Positions 20,210 to 32,606 of a DNA stretch of 53,644 nt are shown one piece after another. The notes under the pieces were generated by a model that saw nothing but the letters and a program-made list of their open reading frames with translations, did no database searches and was not told the origin of the DNA. A program made the translations under genes and the position numbers. Within the stretch, counting starts at the first letter, position 1. Each line of letters starts with the position of its first letter. This DNA comes from Chlorokybus atmophyticus (lineage: Eukaryota; Streptophyta; Chlorokybophyceae; Chlorokybales; Chlorokybaceae): the NCBI GenBank assembly GCA_009103225.1, contig RHPI01002411.1:10384-64027 (forward strand). The letters run 5' to 3'.

Positions 20210-21190
20210 TCGTGGAGGGCTTCCTTCTTCGTCTTCGATGATTGTACTTCCCATCTGCGCAATCGTACTGGTCCAGCAGTCTTCTAATGTCGCTTGAAGG
20301 CTGTCCAATGCCTCTTGTCTAGACCGCTCGAGTGCAGCGAAAAACTCCTTAAATAGCATTTGCAACCTGTCAACGTCTCTTTGCGTCTCCCCCAACTGTT
20401 GCTGCACCTCTCCCATCTGCTTCTCTGCTCGCTCTGCTCACACTATCACTTTGTTGACAGCCCCAGTGTCAATTTACGCATGCCCCAGCTGTTGCTCCAA
20501 CTCTCGCTTGCGGGCTCGCACCTCGTTCAACTGCTTCTCTGCTCGCTCAGCTCTGTCTGTCATTGCATTGACAATCTAAGTGTTTACAGCCTCTGTAACA
20601 GGTTGCGCCGCTTGCTGCTGCAGCTGGAGTAGCTATTCCCTTGTACGTTGCAGCTCTTCACCACCTTTGGCCTCCTGACTTGAGGAGGATTCAAGCTGCT
20701 GCACCCGTTGCAACAGGCTGGCATTGCGCTGATGGTACTTGTGAAGCACCGCGTCGATGGAGCGCCAAGGGTTCTCTGCCTCTGCCGCTATGGTGGTCAT
20801 TGTTGCATTTAATGCTGCAACTTGCAGCTGTGCCTGACGCAACCGCCGGCGCAGACTGTCGACCTCCTCAGCATTTGACTTCGCTGCCAACTCCATTTGC
20901 CGCCGCAGCTCCTCAACATTGGATGCCGCTCCCTTTGCTACAGTTCCTGCAGCTGCTGCCGCAGTAGTTTTTCTTCACGAGTGTAGTTGTCAGCCAGCAG
21001 CCTACGCTGCCGATGCGACTCCTCCACATTGTTGAGAGCACGTTCAAGTTGCTCTTTGCGCATATTATTGAACTTGCGCAAGGACTCCTGCAAGACCGTG
21101 TGACTAGTCTGTGCCCGCTCGTTGGCATCCTGCAGCAGCAAAATAAAAAATGAGTCCACACACAAGCCACTGAAGCATTCCCAACATGCA
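20210..21190 (-). pseudogene. Coiled-coil region of SET gene 2
   Basis: Several open pieces encode heptad-like, Glu/Leu/Gln/Arg-rich helices (SLRKFNNMRKEQLERALNNV; AKSNAEEVDSLRRRLRQAQL; VQQQLGETQRDVDRLQMLFK). They correspond in position to the 880-residue coiled coil of SET gene 1. Introns between pieces carry the TGACAGCC/TGACAGTC motif. Exact exon borders were not resolved. Confidence 0.6.
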
Positions 21191-21445
21191 TTAAACTCTG
21201 TGATAGTCATCAACGCAAACCATTGAGGACTGTCATTAGTTTGTGCCAATGCGGGCGCCAACCGTATGCTGCAAGCCCTTGTTGACAGCCCACATAAACC
21301 AACAACTACTATCAAGTGTGTATAAACCGTACCTTTGCTGCAGATGCCACGTTTTGCACGGCTTGCAATACAGAGCCCAGGTCGGCGGCGTGCACGCTAT
21401 CGGCTTCTTGCATCTTCACAAGCGCCTTAGGCTCAGCGCCGGGAG

Positions 21446-22300
21446 TCAGGTCTTGGGTGACATTTGCAGAGGTAGAGGCGGCTGGCCCTGCGGCGTTCTT
21501 GGTGTGGGCGTATTTGCTGGTGGTGTCGGACCTGCGACAACTTTTCGCAGACGTTCTCCGGACGAAGAGCCTGACAGCTGCAGGGTTGACAGCTGCAAGG
21601 TCCCGGTAGGGGTGGACTGACCAGTTGATAGCGTGGACAATTGTGGAGTTTCTTGTGTGGCTGCTGGCAGGTTCTGGCGCTGCTTTTTTGATGGTGGTGA
21701 AGTAAGAGGAGGGGGACCTTCTGTTCTCCTGGCAGGTAGCTTGAGACTGTCAACACGTGGAGGGTCTGGGGCTGGCGTTCTAGTGCCAGCTTGTGTACTG
21801 GTACTGGGGGGAGGTGCCGGTGGGCCATGGGGATTGTGAGGGGGACTGTGAGGGGGACTATCCTTTGGCCTGTTAGAGTGCATGGGCCTTGGACGCATGT
21901 TGGCGCGCCCGAGCCACGTCCACAGGGGATGCGACTTAATCTCTGTATCACTCATGGGGTTCACAGGTTCAGGCCTAGCAGACACCGCTTGAGCCGCAGT
22001 GGAAGGCTCCGTCATGGCTTCCAATGCACGTGCTGCATCAGCCTCCTCCTTCTTCTCCTCGTACTCAACCTGCTCGTTGACGATGACATGCAGCGCGTCT
22101 TGCATCGTCTTGGAGGGAAACTTCTTCCAGCCTTTGTGAAGAATAGCCGTTATCTTCTTCTCCCAATGCTTTTCCCTTTCCTCCCGCTGAAGTTCAAGCG
22201 ATACAGCCTGCCGGGTAAAAGCTTTCTTTGTGGCAGCCAGGCTAAGTGTCCGAGCTTGGTGCGCCTCGACAGTCTTGGTGTAGATGGCGGCCATTTTCTC
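21446..22300 (-). pseudogene. Helical linker and Pro-rich region of SET gene 2
   Basis: The exon begins after a TTTGCAG acceptor with EKMAAIYTKTVEAHQ and continues as a charged helix (EREKHWEKKITAILHKG), then a long Pro/Thr/Ser-rich stretch with a basic KKQRQ cluster. The helical part aligns loosely with the KLTKEVFRKAETT exon of SET gene 1 (52623-51565), which also passes into a low-complexity linker. No known domain is recognised. Confidence 0.6.
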
Positions 22301-22971
22301 CTGCAAACACTCGCACCAAGTTAGGGCTCTGTGTGGAATGTTTGGCGGCCTACATGGCAACGTATACTGGTACGTACACTAAGCAAATTTCTTGTTTAAT
22401 CTGTAGCTCCAAGTCCCTTATGACTTGTCTGTGGTCGTCTACTTGTCTGTTTGCTGCCTCTTTCATTTCATGGGCAGCGTCATGCACAGCTTTATAGAAG
22501 TGAACAGATATTTGGCGCTGAACATGAGCTTTCGGGTCTATCTGTTGATGGACGTGCATACTCTATTGGTTGTTGGCATGCAATGCGCGGTGCAGTTCGA
22601 TTTGCATGCCAACAGCAGCCTGTCAGAAGGGACTGACAATGTATATGCACTGCCTCGCTACAAGAGTACATAACTTACCATTGTTTTGGTGCGCTTCAGC
22701 TTGACAAGAGGGGGTAAGCAACCGCCTTAAATACGCCCTGGCACTCTAGCCCGGCTCCCTTAGCGCATTGCTTGTTACAAGCCACATAGCGTCCTCCATG
22801 GCCAGCCCCCAGTTATATACGAATTTGTGCGCAACATCTTCCGTTCTCCACAGTTGGGTCTGCATCCAAAAGGCCAGTCAGTATTCTGTATCAAATTAAC
22901 AGTCTGCATTGACAGTCGAACATGGACAGTTGCCTAACAAGCAAGCTAACAAGCATGCATCAACCACTTAC

Positions 22972-23634
22972 TCTGTCTATCTGCCCATCAGGTGGCCCAC
23001 GAAAAGGGTCATAGTCCAGTAGTAGCTCCTCTACTGCCTGTATGTCCTTGATCGCATACACAGTAACAGCTGGCTTGCCGGCGCCATCGAAGTCCGACCA
23101 GAGCCTGGCGTTGGGCTCATGTCGTTGCCCGTGTACGGAATTGATGTAAGCTGCCACATTGCCAGTGCGGGGGTGGCCATCGATGACAACCTGATATTTG
23201 TTGGGTGTGTTTTGCAGGAACAGGTTGACGTGATATCGTCTGTGGTGTTGAAAGCCAGTTGTTAGCTGGCAACTGCGAAAGACATCCCGCTGCTCTTGGT
23301 ATGTGAACCATTTGCCGTCGCATGGCATCACGTTCTCCTCTGCAAAGATGTACACAGGTCATCAGTCATAAGCACACAGGTGTACATACAAACACAACGT
23401 GCGTATACACGTGCACGCACCATTTGCTATGTCCTGGCGGGCGAACAGTCCCAATCCAACACCAGTAATTGTGGAGTCCTTGATATCTCAGTTGTGCAGG
23501 TGATACTTGAACTCCTCTTTGACCGGAATGCTTGTGGATGCTTTTACATCCTTCAAATAGTTCAGCCACCACAGCTGGTGCTTGTCTCCAGCTCCACGAT
23601 GAATGAGCTTCAGGTTGGGAATCCCATTGTTAGT
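22972..23634 (-). pseudogene. SET domain exons 3 and 4 of SET gene 2
   Basis: Exon 3 (23634-23421) ends with DIKDSTITGVGLGLFARQDI, the typical SET N-terminal signature (S-x-I-x-G-x-G-x-G-L-F-A). Exon 4 (23339-22972) gives VVIDGHPRTGNVAAYINS, a divergent form of the cofactor/substrate motif around NHxC, and ends with AVEELLLDYDPF, the family's EELxxDY motif. A TGA stop precedes DIKDS. The intron between them is 81 bp. Asn of the usual N-H motif is kept (YINS) but His is not, so catalytic competence is uncertain. SET proteins use S-adenosylmethionine to methylate lysines, mostly on histones. Confidence 0.75.
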
Positions 23635-23653
23635 CTGTTTGAAGCAGTGGTCA

Positions 23654-23809
23654 GTTGCAATGCTTTGAGAGCCACACAGATAATAACAGTCTTGCTTGAC
23701 AGTCCTTTAAGCAAAAAGCGGGGGGGGGGGGGGGGGGGGGGNGTTGCAATGCTGTGAGAGCCACACAGATGACAGTCTTGCTTGACAGTCCTCTAAGCCA
23801 AGGGGGGAG
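23654..23809. other. Assembly gap (N) in poly-G, flanked by a duplicated segment
   Basis: A run of 22 G ends in a single N at 23742. Sequence left (from 23654, GTTGCAATGCTTTGAG) and right (from 23743, GTTGCAATGCTGTGAG) is the same 60-65 bp unit with a few differences, and the right copy is followed by another G-rich run. The tract lies in an intron of SET gene 2. It is either a real tandem duplication around a homopolymer or an assembly artefact. Confidence 0.8.
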
Positions 23810-24149
23810 GGGGGGGATGCAAGACATATGCTTACCCTCAAGTTGTCGTCCGAAAGGTTGGGTGGCTATGTGGTGCCCGTGGAACTGTAGCAATTCATTT
23901 CAAACCTCTGCATCTCTTGAAAAGCTGCACGGAACTCTTCTTTGGGATCCACCGCAGGACCTTTGCCGTGTTGCTGTGCGGAGGAACTGTGCAATAATGG
24001 ACTTGTTGAGACATCTGCAGTCTCCGCCGAGTCTGCCTCCTCCCTTACTTCCAACTCCTGTTGTTGCTGCTGCTGCTGCACCTGCTGCTGCGCCTCTTCC
24101 ACCTTCAGCTGCGTTTTGCGAGGCCAAAAGGCACACGGCTTGACGTTGA

Positions 24150-24490
24150 AGGACCATGCATGGTCCTTTCACGGACTCCGCGGACCATGCATGATCCGTA
24201 CCCCGCGGGCCAGGACTGCCTGGTCCGCGGGGGACGGACCGTTCCTGGTCCATTCGGGGCCCCGCGGCCCGTCAATGGCTGGCGCGGCGACGCGCACCAC
24301 GCATGATCCGTGCCGCACCATCCATGGTGCGGCACGGACCATTATGTATCCTGGCCCTTGAATGCGGACCAGGTGCGGTCCCGCAGTCCTGTGGCCCTAC
24401 AAGGACGCACCGTACATGGTGCCGCACGGTCCTCGCCGCACCATGTCCGGTGCCGCACGGACCAGTGACCGCGGCCCTGCCGCTATCATG
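24150..24490. repeat. Left subterminal palindrome array
   Basis: At least ten imperfect palindromes of the type GGACCA-N4-TGGTCC or GCACCA-N4-TGGTGC occur about every 25-35 bp, the first a perfect GGACCATGCATGGTCC at 24151. Such arrays are the usual binding sites of the CACTA accessory protein (TnpA in maize Spm). The region is also GC-rich compared with the AT-rich DNA after 24700. Confidence 0.8.
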
Positions 24491-25392
24491 AGTAGGTACA
24501 ATAGATTGCCTAAATACCTGATTGCACAAGTGCACTTAACGTGTTAATTGACAAGCCGCACCGACTGTCGGCTATACACCCGTGGACAGCCGCAAGTGGA
24601 TAGCCGCAAATGGTCGGCGGCTGATTGACAGCCGGCCGGCTGTCAATTAAGCTGTAAGGGGCTGTCTATGCAATCACCATACTTCATAGTACCGTACGTG
24701 TATTTGCAAAAATTTGTGGACATGCACCATTAACATGTTCTTTGCGTTTGTTTAAGTACCTACGTATATATGAACATTATACATGTGTATACGTCAATGC
24801 ATTATGTCTCATATAAAAAAATATATATATAATATATAAATGTTAGCGTGTGCACAAATGAATCTAATCTTATACGCATAGATTCGCAGGTTTAAATGGT
24901 TATATCAGTAGTATTTAAGTTGAGCCGTATACAAGGTATGTCTTATGTAAAATTATGTATAAGAAGTATACATAAATGACGTCACTTATTATAATAGCCT
25001 CTTATGAGACCGCAGAATGCTTGACAGCCCCGACCAAGCATTGTGTACAACCAACTAGTAAATACCTATGTTGGTGCCGCAATGCGGTTTTAATATTTAT
25101 CATGTAAACGTATATATATATATACGTTTACATGATATAAATACTATATACACGAATGCTTACATATGTACACATGTAGGTGTGTGTATGCGCACGCAAG
25201 CAGGATGATATTGACAACCCCAAACAAGGTTACATACTCATGAGCAGCCCCCAACAAAGCATTGTAGTTTACACACCTTGGCAGCCGCCGAGTTGCGGCT
25301 GCCTGTGTCATCAACAATGACGTAAAATAATGTGATACCGTGGATTAATACTGGTACAGCCTATGCACATTGATAGCGCATGCACTGCCTAT
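24491..25392. other. AT-rich non-coding interior of the CACTA-like element
   Basis: No gene is seen. The stretch holds several TGACAGCC motifs, one inside a perfect palindrome with CCGGCCGG at its centre near 24627, an AT-rich block (24700-25170) with TA runs, and a 40-bp perfect palindrome at 25098-25137. The last four bases, CTAT, are the left target-site copy of the nested element. Confidence 0.6.
25098..25137. repeat. 40-bp perfect palindrome
   Basis: CATGTAAACGTATATATATA is followed directly by its reverse complement; with three further paired bases on each side the arms pair over the full 40 bp with no loop. It could extrude as a cruciform. The function is unknown; it may simply be a hairpin within the non-autonomous element. 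Confidence 0.85.
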
Positions 25393-25414
25393 CAGCCGGT
25401 GGGCACAGAGGGGT
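25393..25414 (+). repeat. Left terminal inverted repeat of the nested transposon
   Basis: 22 bp identical in reverse complement to 32947-32968, starting CAGCCGG. It is preceded by CTAT, the target duplication. Confidence 0.9.
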
Positions 25415-26033
25415 GCCTCTGGCAGTTATTAACCTGTGGTGAAGATGTATCCAGTGACGTGTTCAGCTGTGGAGACGTCGATTTGTGTTGTGAGTGGGTG
25501 TGACAGTGTGTGTTACTTTGTGAAAGGCCGTGACGTGAGGTGTGTGAGTTGGTGTGCATCGTAGTGACGACATGTGCGTTATTGTGTGCCGATCTGTGAC
25601 TCAGCGTGCTTGCAGTGTCAGAATATCGGTGTGATGGTGTGTGATGTGGTGTGATGTCCTGTGCCTGCGCGTTTAGGGTTTGCGGCTTTCGCGCTCGTGA
25701 CAGATTTTGAAATGTGTCGTGCTGGGCAGGGTGTAGCTGGGTGGGGGTGTTTGTTGTTGTTGTTGGTGGCGGCGTAAGCGGCGGCGGGGGCGTTGGCGTG
25801 CGGGTGCTTGGGTGGTGCGGTGGTAAGGTGGCGGTATAGGTTGCCATGGCCATGCGGGGTACGCCCGGTCGGCCCGTCCTGGGGGGGGTAGTTACAGGCA
25901 GGTATATCTGGACGGCGCCAAGAGCGTTGCGTACTTGGATGGCGGGCGACGCCGTGAGTCTGACGATCATGTCGTGGGTGTGGGCGAGGGGGGTGGTGTC
26001 ACTGCCCGTGGTGTTAGTTTTCCTGGGGGGTTA

Positions 26034-26390
26034 GAGGTGATGTTGACGACTTGGGTAGACCATAGACTCTACTTGCCTCGTGATGTCCGAGACTCCCCTG
26101 TGAAGGTCATGTCGCCTGTGCTCGCTGTTGATGTCCTGAGTTCGGGCATGCATCCAGATGTTCGCCTCAAGTTGGCCTTGCGTGAGCGGGCTTGGGGTGT
26201 GTCTGGGGTTGATCGCCGGATGATTGTGCAAGAGTACATGCCAGAGTCATGGCTGGGCCTAGTTCCAGGCATGTGGCAAGTACATGACTCGTATGATGTG
26301 CCTATGCGCGAGCATTCTGAGCATGCCTGGCCTCAGCGAGGCGTCGTCCCCCGTCCGTGTCCCTTCCCCACGTCGTAAAGGTATGCTGGG
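26034..26390 (+). CDS. Possible small plus-strand gene in the nested transposon
   Basis: The frame (VDHRLYLPRDVRDSP, then RMIVQEYMPESWLGLVPGMW) has protein-like composition. It is bounded by splice-like signals: GGGGTTAG before it, AAAG|GTATGC near 26381 and TGCGCAG|GCCC near 26460. An upstream piece with ATG at 25846 ends in GCC|GTGAGT, but its phase does not join cleanly. The opposite strand is also open here, so the coding strand is uncertain. No family is recognised. It would be convergent with the large gene. Confidence 0.3.
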
Positions 26391-26596
26391 GCGGCTGTAA
26401 AGTTTAAACAGCTGAATGTTGCTCAGTTCTGAACGTTGCGTTGTTTCCTTTGCTGCGCAGGCCCTGAGGTTGTGTTGTGACAGTGTCTAGGAGTGAACAT
26501 TGTTGTCCCATTGTTACATGACTTGTGTGCATGCAGCCTGTGCAGTTGCATTTGTGTGCATGTTTGTATATCTGGCATGCACATGATGGTTGCCAT

Positions 26597-29500
26597 TTAG
26601 CAGTCTAGGTCGTCAATGTCTAACTGTTCTACTAATTCCACCCAGTCTTGTGCATTGGCTGCATTTGTCTCCCAATCCCCACTACCTGCTCTGTCATCTT
26701 CTGCGTCCTCAGCAGCTTCCATTTCTGGGCTGTGTTCTTCTGCCTCTGCCTCGTCTCCAGAAGTTTCGGCTTCCCCCTCGCTGGAGGAGGAGGACGAATC
26801 TAGGTCATACATGCTGTCATCGTGTTGGGGCTGACCCTGCGTTGTGGGCATGGATGGTGTTGTGGGTTCTGTTGTGTCAGCTGGTGCCTGGGGTTTGTTC
26901 CTGTTGTTGCAAGTGGTGCACTTGCAGCTGTTAGTACACGGAATCCCTGCGCGCTTGCAACGGCATTGCTTGTTGCTGCACGATGACTTCGAACAGCCGC
27001 AACCCTTCAATAGAAGAAGCCGCCGTCCTCGCGCTGCAGTCATGTTTTCAGGTGTGTCCAGGTGTGCAACCCACACATTGTCCTGCTGTCTGAAACCATG
27101 ATCTGATAACGGTGCTGTCATCAGGTGCTGCCTAGGAGCTTGAAGCCACATCTTGACCACCCAGCATGCACGCTTGCAATGCAACAGCAGGGCTTCAACT
27201 GTTGGCATTCGGTCATCTTCCTTCCAGATGGTATGCCATGTTGCATCGTGGATTGCGGCCAACCACTGGGTGAGTGTTGGGATATCATGCTTGCTGGCAT
27301 TGGCACCACAGGTGTCATGAAACAATGCTGTTGGGCTGGGACACTGGAAGTGTCTTGCGTGTTTCCTAAAGTAAGCACACCCAAGCAATCGCAGCAGCAT
27401 TGCCTCTGGTGTCTGCAGTGCCATGTCTCGGGTGAGGAAGTCTGCGTCAGTACCTGCTACGGTTTGCCATAGCCACACCTTGCCCATGCCAGCAATGTAG
27501 CTCGTGTAGTCGCTGCCAGTGGCAGCAAAAAACAGCATGATGTAATGTCCAATGTCCTGGCTGGGCGTGTGCGTCAATTGTTGTTGATGTGTTAAGTCCG
27601 ACAGGAGTTGGTTGAGTTGGATGAAATGTGGACGGGTGGATGATGCTCTTTCACGGCTGGTCTGGACGGTGACTACTTTGGACTGCAGCATACCTTGCTG
27701 CATTGCAGCCAACCCGATGATGGTGATGTCGGTGTCAGGTGAGTAAATCACCACCCTGTCACAAGTGCTGTTTTCTGCATGAAACCACACCCTACTGTCT
27801 GCTTCGCAGTGGTTGCACTCCAACGTAGAGTCTTGGCTGATGCTCACTTGATCTCGAAGGCGTTGCAGCACGCGGGCACCATGTCGGTATTGCATGTGGT
27901 CGCTGCCTCCAGACAGAATGAGCTTCTGGCCGTTGCGCAGCCATGCAGCCGCATAGGTGGGCAAGTGTTCTGTGATGAATGAGCACAGCTCACGTTTGGC
28001 ACTTCTGTTGTTCAGCAGCTGGGGCCACCTCGCTGGGAGTGCCTTTTCTAATCCGATCACAATCTTGTCTGTGTCACCAACATGAGCGCCATCTCTTCTG
28101 GACTGAAGGCTGGACTTGACGCCAGTTGCATGGTTGGGGTCGTCAAACACGATATGTACTTCTCGGATACTGTCAGCAGCAAAGCGAGGGCGCAGGTGGT
28201 TCCTGACCAGCTGCTGAAGGTAGTCTCCATAGTTGCTGATAGTGTCTGCGGGTGCTTGTTGTATGATGAACATGCCCTCAGTGATATAACACTCGGTGCC
28301 TGCAGGGAAGTGTTCTGCGCAGGCTTCTGGACTGCACTCAGCAAGCTTCCCAAGGAAAGCAGCCTTGCTACCCTTCCTCATGTTGCCTTCAACGTCAAAG
28401 AGCGCTCGAGGCATCTCCAGGTACCTCGCAGTCAGGTGTTCTCCAGGCATGTCATTGGATGCGAGCTTTCTCATTACTTGTGCATGGTCCTTGGCCACCC
28501 TTCTAGCAGTTCTGGCACTATTGCCTTTATTGCTTATACTCGCCATCGTTCTAAGGTTGTTGCGCTTGACTTTAACCACGCCTTGGTTGCTGCAATACTT
28601 TGCTTGCACGTAACCCCTAAATGCCTCGACCCCAACTCTGTGATGTCTACCCAAGTCAGCAGCAGCACCAGGTTTGGCTGTGACATCCCGCACCAAGTGT
28701 CGCAGCTCCATGTCATGCTCAACCATCAGGTGAGCGGCGCTGTTGATGGTTTCAGTCATGTGGGTCACCGTGCTTAGTGTCCGCTTGTAATCGAACTCTG
28801 GGAGTGGCCTGGGGGGTGGTAGCACTTGCTGATCAAAGTTCTTCATGCTGGCAGCACGCGTTGTCAGGTGTAGAGTCTTGCGGCGTAGGTACTCCTCGCT
28901 GGGTCTGCTGATGCACTGCTTGAGGTCGCGGTTGATCACGATTTCATGCGCCTCGTCGCAAGCTACGCTCGCAGCCCAGCGCCCATTGATGGACACTGCA
29001 AAGTGCCCATCATCAAGAAGTTGCAGCACACTCAAAGGCCATGTTCTCAGGTCTGTCAGATGACTGCTGAACACCCTTTGATAATGTGGCCTGTCCCAGG
29101 CAAATGCAAGTGGAGCGAGCATCTTAATGGATGCACAACGCAGCTGCCAGTCACTGGTTCTGGTGGCAAAGTACAAAGCCACATAAGGTAAACAGTCACG
29201 TTGCGTGAAGTGCCACCAGAATGCCCATGTGCTGTCCCTCTCTGCTCTTGCAGAACCATATGCCAAAAACTCTGTGTAATAACTGATGGCTGCACTGTCG
29301 CTCGTGCTTGGCTGAGTGTTCAATTGCTGCCTCTCCAAGAATCGCTGGTAGTGGTCAGAGGCCTCAAAAGCGTCAAGCTGTGCACGGAACACAGCTTCAA
29401 AGCCCTGCAGGAGGAAGGAGTTGTTTCGCTTCCAGTTCCTCCCATCCACCAGAGCATTACGGGCTGTTGAATTGGCAAACCCAGCGCTTGGGGCCAGGCC

Positions 29501-32500
29501 ATCCAAGCCAGCGTCAAAGAAGATCTTCAACACCACAGGCTGCATGTTGAACAGCACATGCCAGTCACCTATCATTGGGAGAACCCAATCCCAAAAGCCG
29601 GGCTCCAAGGCCTTGATCTCCAGAATGAGGGCATATGTCTTCTGATCTCCCGCTATCATCATGCAGGTCATGCCAGATGGCTCTAACACTTTGGCTTGTA
29701 TTTCAGCAAGTGCCAATTTCAGATGGTCGCGCTTGTCCGGATTAATTGGCAAGAGGGGTAGGAAGTGAATGGATGAGCGAGGGCGGGCAGCACACAGGCG
29801 CAGCGCAGCGTATTCATGCTTGAGGGTACGTGACTGCTGGCCTGTTTCTGCACGCCTCCCCTTGATTGCTTGAAATAAGTTTATGTTGAAGAGGTCCAGT
29901 GCTGCTTGCTCTGCATCACTCAAGTACACCACCAGGTCCGGAGAGGGCAGCGGCACAAATCTTCTTGGGGCACTCACCATTGGCCGCTGAGGGTCCAAGT
30001 CCATTCTGACTTGGATGCCAGCCTCTCTCAAGGTACGCCATCTCACAGGCTGCCAATATCACCCATGTCAATTGCCATTAGGCACTCGTACACACATGCA
30101 TTCATACTCAGAACCACCGTTGCAGTGCTGACCTTGGCAGCGCTGACGTCTGGCTGGAAATCTCGTTGTTCTTGAGGCCATGTAACGACTGCCTGTGTGG
30201 TGGTACAGTGCATGCCGGTGGATGACTCCTTGCCCATGAACATAAGTGTGTGAGATTGCTGAAAGTCCAGATTGTCTATACTGCACATGACCAGTTCGTT
30301 GTGGTGCAGGCCAAAGTGAAGGGGTGCAGTTGCCAAGGACATGGTTCGCGTGGTCACATGCCTATGGGATCCACAGCATGTATGGTAAGTTGCCATTCAG
30401 TCAGCGATATGCCCCTAATCACATACAAGTTGCATTGCAACAGGCCTGGCTGACCTGTTGAGCGTGTAGCGGCTCACACATAACCCTAGTCGGTTCAGCA
30501 TGTGAATCAGTTTGGGTTTGGCACCGCACCCCTCCACATAGTTTGCCAGGACCAGGTGCAACTTGGAGTATGCCTTTGGGTTGCGCGCATAAATTGCATT
30601 AGCATACAACACTGCTGTCTGACTTCTCATGACTTTCAGGCGATCCTTGATGTTTTCATCGTCACATCCAGCTCGCGCAGCCGCTCTTTCCGCAGTCTCT
30701 AGTCCAGTGATGGCCTTCAACACCGTGACGACATCCTCTTGTCCATCATCCAACTCTTGCCTCATGTCCAAAGACCGCCAATCAGGCGTGCCTTCTGCGT
30801 TAGTCTTAGTCCTGGCCACTGCAGCTTGTTGCACACACTTGCTGAGATGCCGCAGCAGCACGCCATTGACAACCCCTTCGCTTTGCGTGGGGGTTCCACC
30901 TGACTCTTTCAGTTTGCGCAGGACCCAGCCACCATACACAGCCTTCGCCAAGGCACGTCCGTGATCGGTACCCCGCACCAGCAAGACTGTACCTAGCCTT
31001 GGAGATCCAGTCAGAAGCTCCAGAGATGTACCAAAGGCCCGCTGCAGTGCGACAGACAACATCCTGGAGGTGACTCTAGAGCGCGATGCCAATTCTTGCA
31101 GCAACACAGCGCCATCTTCATCTTGCAAGTCTCTCGCCACTACTCTGCAGGCCTCTGCAGTAGGTCCCTCCTCGACTAGCGCATCTGCCACCTCCCTAAT
31201 CTTTGTGACTGACTCCCGCCACAACCCAGAGTTGTATGCAGATTGCCCACTACCACTTCGGCGCAGCCTGTTCTGCATATCTAGCAACTCTTTCTTGTAT
31301 TGATCGATCATTGACCTGCTAGCTGTGAGCTGTTCACTTGCACGTGTACACTCAAGCCGGCACCTTCCTAATTGACTATGTAGAGCACATACATCCTCCA
31401 CACTTTTGGCCAACTCAGCTTTCACATTCTGAGCACGCACATACAAGCATGTAAGCTGCGTGCTTTGCCATATGAAACATCACTTTCACTTGCACTGTAT
31501 TACCTCTTGTTGGCTGCATGCATCAGTCAAGGAGTGCTGCAACTGCTCCACATTGCACGCTTGTTCACACATGATTAAACGCAAACTGCATGACTCCGTA
31601 GTAGCCTCGTTGCACATGCGTTGCCACTCTGCACACCTATCGCAGACATGCCCATCTGCATTGCCTGCACAGCACATGCAATGTCAAATGAAGCACACAG
31701 ATTATCAACATCCAGCGCGTTACAGTGCACACCCTAACACTAACTACACTACATGCCTGATCCCCAATGGCCGCTAGAATGCTGCTGGGAAGACTGCGAT
31801 TGATGCAAGTTGGTGCGCTCTCCTAGAGGGGCTCTAGGAGTGAAAGGTGGACCCATGTCGGGTGTGAAGCCAACAGAACCAAGAGGGACAGTTACCTCCA
31901 CATATTGACCCTGTATGCAACATAATTATAACATCAGCCACAACACAGTATCACAGCAATAGCAACTACCCAAAATCTACTGCAGTCTCAACACCCTCTC
32001 CAACATGCACTTACAGCGTCATTGCGTATCATCACTTTCTGGAACCCATGTGCCCGCCCTGCCGCACTAGGAACTGGAGTCTGAGGAGTGACTCCACTCA
32101 TAGTTGGCAGCGCTGCAGGGACTGATGGACGCTCAACAAAGTCACCCTGCAACATACATTTGCCACATTAATTTCAGTGATCACATCCCACGCCTCCATC
32201 AAGCCACAAAGCTCCCACAATCATAGCATGACCCACTATCACAATGCAACAACTACACGCACAACATACACACCTCGACTTGTTGGAAAGTGTCGTTACC
32301 CTTGTCATACCTCCATTTCTTGCCACTGGTTATTGCATTAAACACCACATGGTAGGGCAAACAAGTATCATGCAAGCTACAATCACGCCGGAGAGCATGC
32401 ATCATGTTGTCCTCCTTCTGCTTGGCGGCCACCCTAACAGCCTTCTGGTTTTCCGCATGCTTCCTCTTCTTCTTGTTCTTCGCCTCAGTCCCAGGAGAGG

Positions 32501-32606
32501 TACTGGCCTCCGTGCCAGCCTCTTCAAGCGGCATCGTGTGCTGTGTACACTGGACCCCACCAGCCCCCTCGCCAGGAGAACTCTGCGCCTGCTCAAACTG
32601 ATCCAT
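26597..32606 (-). CDS. Seven-exon transposon protein: coiled coil, PIN/XPG-like nuclease, CXC domain
   Basis: Exons on the minus strand: 32606-32274 (ATG, MDQFEQAQSS), 32146-32015, 31910-31757, 31664-31504, 31428-30455, 30361-30133, 30049-26597 (TAA). All phases agree and the sum is 5436 bases, about 1811 residues with no internal stop. Exon 4 has Cys pairs (CDRC). Exon 5 starts as a coiled coil and ends LIHMLNRLGLCVSRYTLNR. Exon 6 has MCSIDNLDFQQSHTLMF. Exon 7 holds the acidic nuclease-like core (HCEADSRVW, VVIYSPDTDITIIG, ATGSDYTSYIAG) and the CXC domain CGCSKSSC, CRCKRAGIPC, CKCTTC at 26907-27008, then a Ser/Glu-rich tail. The order matches an abundant invertebrate family that ends in the same CXC domain. 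The predicted role is cutting and recognition of element ends. Intron 3 would be GC-AG. Confidence 0.82.

Noticed and set aside
25640-25700. Telomere-type TTTAGGG repeat
   Set aside because: Only one GTTTAGGGTTT occurrence is present, with no tandem array.
25392-25970. Minus-strand 192-codon Thr/Pro/His-rich frame
   Set aside because: It is low-complexity, runs into the left TIR and overlaps a plus-strand frame; no conserved motif supports it.
26597-32606. KDZ (Kyakuja-Dileera-Zisupton) transposase for the large transposon gene
   Set aside because: I saw no KDZ core; the SPDTD and CEAD motifs and the C-terminal CXC domain fit the PIN/XPG-like CXC family better.
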